Shown here piece after piece: positions 58,048-64,000 of a DNA stretch of 64,000 nucleotides. The translations under genes and the position numbers were made by a program. The stretch is from Datnioides undecimradiatus (Eukaryota; Chordata; Actinopteri; Lobotiformes; Datnioididae): NCBI GenBank assembly GCA_008933995.1, contig WARS01000050.1, forward strand, positions 6,140,574 through 6,204,573, given 5' to 3'. How positions within the stretch are numbered: position 1 is the first letter of the stretch; every line of letters starts with the position of its first letter. Below the pieces are notes generated by a model. It was not told where the DNA came from, did not search any database, and saw nothing but the letters and a program-made list of their open reading frames with translations.

Positions 58048-60334
58048 AGAAAGTGATGCAATGGTTTGCACTATATTCACAGACCTTAATGCTCCTAAAG
58101 TTAGAGTTAGCCCTTCACAGGAGGCAAAGCTCCTGTGAACTTTAATAATGGCACTGACAAGTAGAAGAAGAATGGATCACCATTTGTCTTCAAACTATTT
58201 GCCCTCTTGAAGGTGCAGTGACACAGCAGGGTATATAATGAAGACGGTGTTAGCCTGGTCATCTCCTTTCACTTTAAGATATGTGACTTGGTGATAATGA
58301 GATTTTTTTGGGGGGCGGGCTGTGTCATTCCTGGTCCCCAGCATGTGTCTGTGGCTCAGAGGAACCGGTAATGACATTCAGCGGTCCCGCTAAGGACCGC
58401 CGATTAAGGGATTGAAGAAGCACTGAAGCATGAACGTAAACCTTCAGTGCATAAAACTGTGTCAAGATTGCACAATGTCCTGGGAGAACATATATTCAGT
58501 GCTGATGCTGCCCGTATCAAAATGTCTTCATGTTTACTAGAGTGACTCCGGAAATCATCTGATGAGGCTGAAATATAGACAGAAATTGAAGCAGGGTAGT
58601 GAGGAGGAAAGAAGAAATCATTGTCCAGAAATGTTTTAACTCCTCCGTATTAAAGGCTGAATCTGCTGCTACTCACTATTCCAGTGAAAAGACCTACTTC
58701 GTCATGGCCTGATATAGCGTATATCTCACTGCTGTAGCCCTCTATTGTTGCCTAGAAGCTACACATCGACAGTGGTGGCTTGTTGAATGCCCAGACACAT
58801 GTTGTTATTCTGAGTCAATCAAACAAACAGTCCAGGTAAAATTTCAGTTTAACACATAATACACAGACATAAGAGAATATAATATACCCATCAGTCTGGA
58901 TTTGCCTACATTTTGTGTAATCTGAAAGTCTACAGTTTATTTTCTGAACCAGCCTCTTGAGCTAAGCATCATCTCAATCAGATGACAATAACGATAAACA
59001 ATAACAATAAAATCAAAAATAATAAGAGAAAAGTTGTCTTTCACCATCAGTACTGTTGGTGATTGCAGCTGAAATCCACAACACATTCAGCATTTCAACA
59101 CATCTTCTGCCACTCCAGTGGCAAACATACCCAGAATGGCAAAGTTGATGTGGGAGGTTGTGTCCAAACTTGGTGCGTATTTCAATCCGTCACCCAAAAA
59201 GTTACAAGGAGTGTGAAACTACTGACCTCGACTGAGCTGTTTTTAGATGCCTGAAAATACAAATGTGGTGTGAAACATGTCACTTCAAGTGTGCTGGCTC
59301 TGCTTTTTAACACACTTTATTAGAACTGTCAGCTGGGCAGCTGCGGCCCAATAAGACAATCAAGAGAATCTTGATTGAGAGTCTCCATACCCATTGTAGT
59401 TTTACAATACCCAAGACTTACGTGTTAAGTTAAAAAGATTGGTGCAATGTTACACACTACCCTTGATATGCTTTATATGTATCAGTTGGACAATGTCTGT
59501 TTGTTGTTTTCCATTTTTCACCAGTATGTCACGGTTTTTGTTTTTGTTTTTTGTTTTTTTGCTTGTGCTGGCCAGTTTCTCTGATAGACATGATTTTGCA
59601 GCGATAAGCACCTATCACATTTTCCTAAATATTCCATAAATCCTCTAGACAAGCAGTAATGGCTCTCTGTGCCCTTGCTGTCAGATCTGCTTTGAGTTGG
59701 TGCAATGCCAATGCGTTATTGCCCACGATGTCCCATGGCAGGTAGTCTGCCTTGTCTAAACAGCGCTGCCCACCAAGGTAGAAAACCAACACTGTCATCC
59801 AGGGAAATTAGGGCCACTCAGAAACATTTTAATTTTGACGCCTTTTTTTTTTTTTTATTCTGCCAGACTCAATATCCAAAGACAGGCCTTTTAACTGGCT
59901 TTGTCAGGTGTCTGAAGACGAGTGACATAGCTGGTTGGAGCAAATTGAGTCCACCCACTTAACATGTTGGAGTTTAAAAACCCCTGACATGATTTAGATG
60001 AAGCCACAGGTGAATAATGTGCTCTTTGATTTACATTTAGTCAATGTAGCATGGGAACCAATGTTCCGAGCACTGAACTCATCTTGTCCGTTCAAGATGG
60101 TGTCAGGGTTTATTAGTAAAAGCAGTCCTCCCTTTGCTATATGTTGTGTACATCAGCATAAACATATGTGGCTACTTTCCTTGGCACTCAGGTGGGTGAT
60201 TTAATTAACAGAAGACCCCCAGGGCTACTACCACTGTAATTTCATGGTCTTGGGCATGCTTGTTCCTAATTTTCACTGCAACGCAGAACCCTGTTTCGAA
60301 TTGTCAGAACAAATTTGAATTAATAGAAATATCC
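58048..60334. other. Non-coding DNA
   Basis: The part at about 58560-58860 may be an old dispersed repeat (phrases GCTGAATCTGCTGCTACTCA and GCGTATATCTCACTGCTG), but I am not sure. A T run lies at about 59842-59855 and TTTTGTTTTTGTTTTTTG at about 59535. No gene. Confidence 0.45.
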
Positions 60335-61720
60335 CTTTAAAGTGGTTAATGTCAAATGGGGTAATGAATTCACTCTATCTCTTCTCTCTCTGCCACACTC
60401 TCCCTGTTTATGAGCACAGATTCCGACTCAGGATGAGGCCATTAACGTAAATGAATGACACATCCCTGCAGTGTCAAAGGTCAGCCACCCCCATTATAAG
60501 TGAATAATTTACACACAGACACACACACACACACACAAAATATGCAATGTCACAAGCCTCTAGCTAGGATTCTATTCAGTTTTGACAGGGCATTTCGACT
60601 TGAGGCAAAACTCAAAATCTATTCAGCAGTCAATTTGCCTCCCCAGCTCTGATTATGAGCACTGCTGCACCAGCAGGGTTTGATAGCTGCTATAATACTG
60701 CCAGACAGTCCAATTTCTCCCCTCGCTTCTTCCTCATGCCATTCACACAGAGTCCAGCCCTGTATACATAACCTAAACTAACTGCTATGATACGCCATCG
60801 ACTCAATAACAGACTGCGGGAAAAAAAAGTAAATCACTTTCCCCACATCTATGTATTGGGTATCGCAAGGAGTCCAAATGCATTTCACTTTTTCTGATGA
60901 CAAACAAAGGTTTCGAAATGCAGTCAGCCATGACAGTTTGAACAAATTAAAAGTTCTCAATGGTGAAGGCAGGATTTGTGATAGGCTTTGACAGCATCTC
61001 TTTGGGTTTCCTTTCTCTGCCTCTTTCCCTCTCTTTGAGACTCCCTATCAGTAATTTGTCTGCATTGCCAGCCTTGGACTGATTGTAATAATGCTTCTAT
61101 TGAATAGCACAATCAGCCCTCTGGCCGCATATGATTTTCCTTGGGGATCGCTTGCTCTGTCTTCACAAAATAGAAAAGAACAGGGAGATTTGTATCAAGT
61201 GAGCATGCGCGGACAAAAATTCATTATCTTTCATTGAATTCAAGCCAATATGCTTACTAAGTAACTCCTTACACCACTGACAACAAGACAAAGGAGACAG
61301 TTATGGACAGGTGAAGGTCAGTCCAAAGTTTATCACACTGATGTGAATGTATGCCACAGCTGATGGCATATTTGTTTCATGGTTCTGGCATGAAACCACT
61401 ATCTTTGTGCAGACTGCTGATATTTTGTTATTCGTTTTATAGCTTTGCGATAAAAAAAAAAAATGTCTGCAAAGAAGCAGCCCATTGCCTCTCTTTGAGT
61501 TGTGGATGTGGACAAAGATAAAATCTGCTGTTTCCTCGGCAGATGACTAACAGGAGCGACTGCCGTTTGCATGAGAAACACTTCCCTCTGGACACATGCC
61601 ACTAAGACAGCAAGGCTTGAAATTGAAAATTGGAATCCATCATCTAATGGCATCCACAGAGTGGGTCCTAAGTGATGATTGAGAGCTTTGGCACCATGCC
61701 CAATGGGGTTCTTGCATGAA
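60335..61720. promoter_or_regulatory. Candidate conserved non-coding cluster (about 1.4 kb)
   Basis: Apart from one short CA tract, this is repeat-free sequence of even composition. Notable parts are 60405-60480 (GGATGAGGCCATTAACGTAA), 60560-60780 (AGGATTCTATTCAGTTTTGA; CTCTGATTATGAGCACTGC), 60960-61160 (GATAGGCTTTGACAGCATC; GATTGTAATAATGCTTCTAT) and 61470-61700 (GGACAAAGATAAAATCTGC; CATCATCTAATGGCATCC). The evenness over more than 1 kb without transposon debris is unusual in this window. Conservation is inferred, not shown. Confidence 0.33.
60519..60536. repeat. (AC)9 microsatellite
   Basis: Uninterrupted AC tract of 18 bp inside the candidate conserved cluster, preceded by ACACACAG. Confidence 0.93.
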
Positions 61721-62290
61721 CCCTTTTAGGGTTTTAAGGTCTGCAGCATTTAACACCATGCCCAGGGAAAAACTATTTGCACAGTTTGAAAGCTTTTCTT
61801 GTTGCTTCTGTTATCTGCACCTGTGGTGTGGTGATTGCAACCGGTGAAGTAGTGAACAAGCAAATTGAAAAATGATGTATCTGTGTTGGGGTTTTTTTCC
61901 TCTTGAGAAATTGTGTGTTGTTTTGTTTATTCAATCTTCAAGGCTTGTTCATAGACATTTGTTTCTATACCAGTTGTCGCCTGATTTTTCTTTTAAAGGG
62001 CAAATGAAAAAAAAAAAAACTAAAACTGCTTCTGCACTACTCTCCACGGAGTGAAACTTTCAAGCAGGTGCATTTCTAAACAAACTCCCAATCAGGGAAG
62101 TCAGAGCAGGTATTTTTTTGCCTTTGACAGCTGATGAAAACACCTGCTGTGACATAACTTTTTGGGCTCTGGCCAAAACTGCTTGAAAGTTTGAGCCCTT
62201 GGAGGATGCAGCGGTGGGTGTCTGCCATATGATTCAGAGCTGAATTAGCCTTTAGCTATTCAAATCTGAGTATCTCTATAATAAATTACA
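61721..62290. promoter_or_regulatory. Candidate conserved block, continuation
   Basis: 62085-62290 carries GGGAAGTCAGAGCAGGTATT, CCTTTGACAGCTGATGAAAA, CAGAGCTGAATTAGCC and TTTAGCTATTCAAATCTGAG in repeat-free sequence. It looks like a continuation of the 60.3-61.7 kb cluster, interrupted by an A run at about 62008-62020. Weak, texture-based. Confidence 0.25.
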
Positions 62291-64000
62291 CGTTAAGAGA
62301 CTGGGTATGAGAATCCACGCCAAAGACATTTGGCAAGGAAGTTTACTTTTTAAGTCGAGGAACTACACAACATCCTGAAGGACTACTTCATTTGCCCCCA
62401 AGACATGAAGACAGTTCCATGTAAACAGACCAAGTGATTTGCTTTGTGAGTACAATGGGAAAAGGTCACATAAACCGCACATTTTTGCTGCCATATGGTA
62501 TATAATATATATTATTACTTTCTTTTAAGCTGCATAATGTCAAGACCCTAACCAGGATTTGTATACACCTTAGGGTTGAAGATTATATGTTCATTAAGGA
62601 CATATGTTTGGGGACACAACTTCTTTCACAAACTCCACACCAGACACCACAAGCTACATATATATTCAAAGCTGAATTATAGCAGATTTATTACCGGTTT
62701 GATATTTGGGGGGCTCTGTTTTTTTTTTTTTTTGCATAATTAAATCTCTGAATTTTAACACTTTTTGTTAAAATATCTGTTTAATCACCCACTGGATCCA
62801 TAACTCTATTTATAAGGGAAATTTAGAAATATACCAAAGAGGATTCCTCAAAAAAAACATGACAGTGCAGTCTGACTCCCTTCTTTCTACAGCTCAATAC
62901 GTCTCAAAAATAGAACAGTGGCGTTCATCGCGTTACAAAGGTATAACCTATTTAGATTACAGAAATATGTTACTGGATAAATTCAATATAATTAACTTAC
63001 TCAAGTGTTTGTGATCTATTCTTGTATGTCTTTTCATTTACATTTGAGGTGACCGGGGTCTGTAGCACTGTTTCTTCAGCTAATTTTTTACACTGAGATC
63101 TTGCAATACTGCTGCAATGATTATTAGACCGAACCAAACAATGACAACTGCCTTGAACAGGCAACATTTCCATTCAAAGACCAGTGGGTGATACTGTTAG
63201 TATCTACTAATCAATTAATGTACTCTGTGTGTCTTATTTGGTTTATCTGTTTTTGGATTTTCAGCTTGTTTAAATCCTTAGAAAGCAGTGGCAATTTAGC
63301 ATTTACCCATATAGATTAATGGGATTTTGCTATGTCAGTCCTGGGACAGGAAATTGACAGAATCTGGGCATGAAATCCCAGTTTCCCAGCACCTGGAATC
63401 AATCCCAATCGAATATACCTCTAAGGCTTGTATACAACCCTTTCAATCTTCTGTACACTTTCACAGCACTCAAGGTAACAAAATTAAATGTTTTCTAATT
63501 TAAACACAGACTTACTGGTGAGAGGATACCCATCACATTTGTTCTCTGCTTAGTGGACCTCTGCTCAGCTACTGAGACATCTTAAATAATGCAGTCTCTA
63601 TGAGGTGCCCCTGTGATTCCGTATGAATTTTTAAAGTTCAATAAATGTTTCTTATCCACTGGCCATACCTAATGGCACCCATTACTATTTTATGCTCAAG
63701 TATTTTGTACATTGTTAAAGTCTATTGTATTGTACAGCATTACTACAGCAGTCTCTTTTGTATAACTGCCAAATGTCTAACCAAAACTTTTGGATCTTTA
63801 CAGTTGTGTGAGGATTCATCAATACAAACCAATGTGCTGTGTTTTACATTTAAAGGCCAGTTACTACAACAACTTTGTTAGTTTCTCCAACAACATCAGA
63901 ACCCCCTATTTATAGCTACAGTGTCAAAAGTAGTAATGTTTGGTCTCTTACGAGCCCAGTTGTTAGTTTTGTTTCCAGTTTGCTGCTCCAGTGTCAAGCT
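62291..64000. other. Non-coding DNA, AT-rich, to the window end
   Basis: A T15 run lies at 62719-62733, and an alternating AT stretch (TATATAATATATATTATTAC) near 62499. The rest is unique-looking and AT-rich with no recognised repeat or gene. Confidence 0.5.

Noticed and set aside
58560..58860. Possible further dispersed repeat copy
   Set aside because: The phrases seemed familiar, but I could not place them in a family or find a second copy in the window.
1..64000. tRNA genes and well-known microRNA sequences
   Set aside because: I looked by eye for the tRNA B-box (GGTTCGAATCC-like) and for mature sequences of common conserved microRNAs and saw none. A covariance-model scan would be needed to exclude others.

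Overview
This window looks like nuclear DNA of a ray-finned fish, most likely a percomorph (perch-like) teleost. Three things suggest this. There are many long (CA)n/(GT)n microsatellites. Several old dispersed repeats read like families common in perch-like fish genomes; I recognise these from memory, not from a search. There is no bacterial-type gene packing: no operons, no ribosome binding sites, and no long stop-free frame that resembles a known protein family. The longest frames (about 150-190 codons) look like chance, and several run through microsatellites.

I find no coding exon, tRNA, rRNA or CRISPR array that I can defend. The 64 kb is best described as intergenic DNA or the interior of a very large intron. 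Its contents are (1) unique, moderately AT-rich sequence; (2) simple repeats, the most prominent being (CA)n tracts near 9.3, 17.9, 18.8, 22.3, 27.2, 27.7, 32.8, 44.9 and 60.5 kb, (TG)n tracts near 22.0, 32.6 and 35.4 kb, and long T runs at 38.4, 40.6 and 44.1 kb; and (3) decayed interspersed repeats at about 2.3, 6.2-7.0, 13.1-13.8, 15.1, 16.0-16.3, 19.6, 20.9, 25.2-25.7, 26.5-27.1, 29.9, 46.1-46.5, 49.5, 50.7-51.2 and 54.8-55.4 kb. One family is present four times, another twice.

Between the repeats lie blocks with a different texture: no repeats, balanced composition, and clusters of TAATTA-type homeodomain cores and other short motifs. Examples are about 14.1-14.4, 24.2-25.1, 31.2-31.6, 39.5-39.8, 40.4-40.6, 42.4-43.0, 52.6-53.0 and 60.3-62.3 kb. 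I propose these as candidate conserved non-coding elements, as found in gene deserts or giant introns around developmental genes. This is inference only: no alignment was possible and the target gene cannot be named.

No undescribed gene system stands out. The items most worth a second look are the candidate regulatory blocks at 40.4 kb and 60.3-62.3 kb, an exon-like open frame at 39.28-39.61 kb, a TATA/GC-box/ZNF143-like cluster at 37.3-37.5 kb, an X-box (RFX-type) motif at 45.22 kb, a CTCF-like site inside a repeat at 6.74 kb, and a perfect 17-bp-stem inverted repeat at 58.0 kb.
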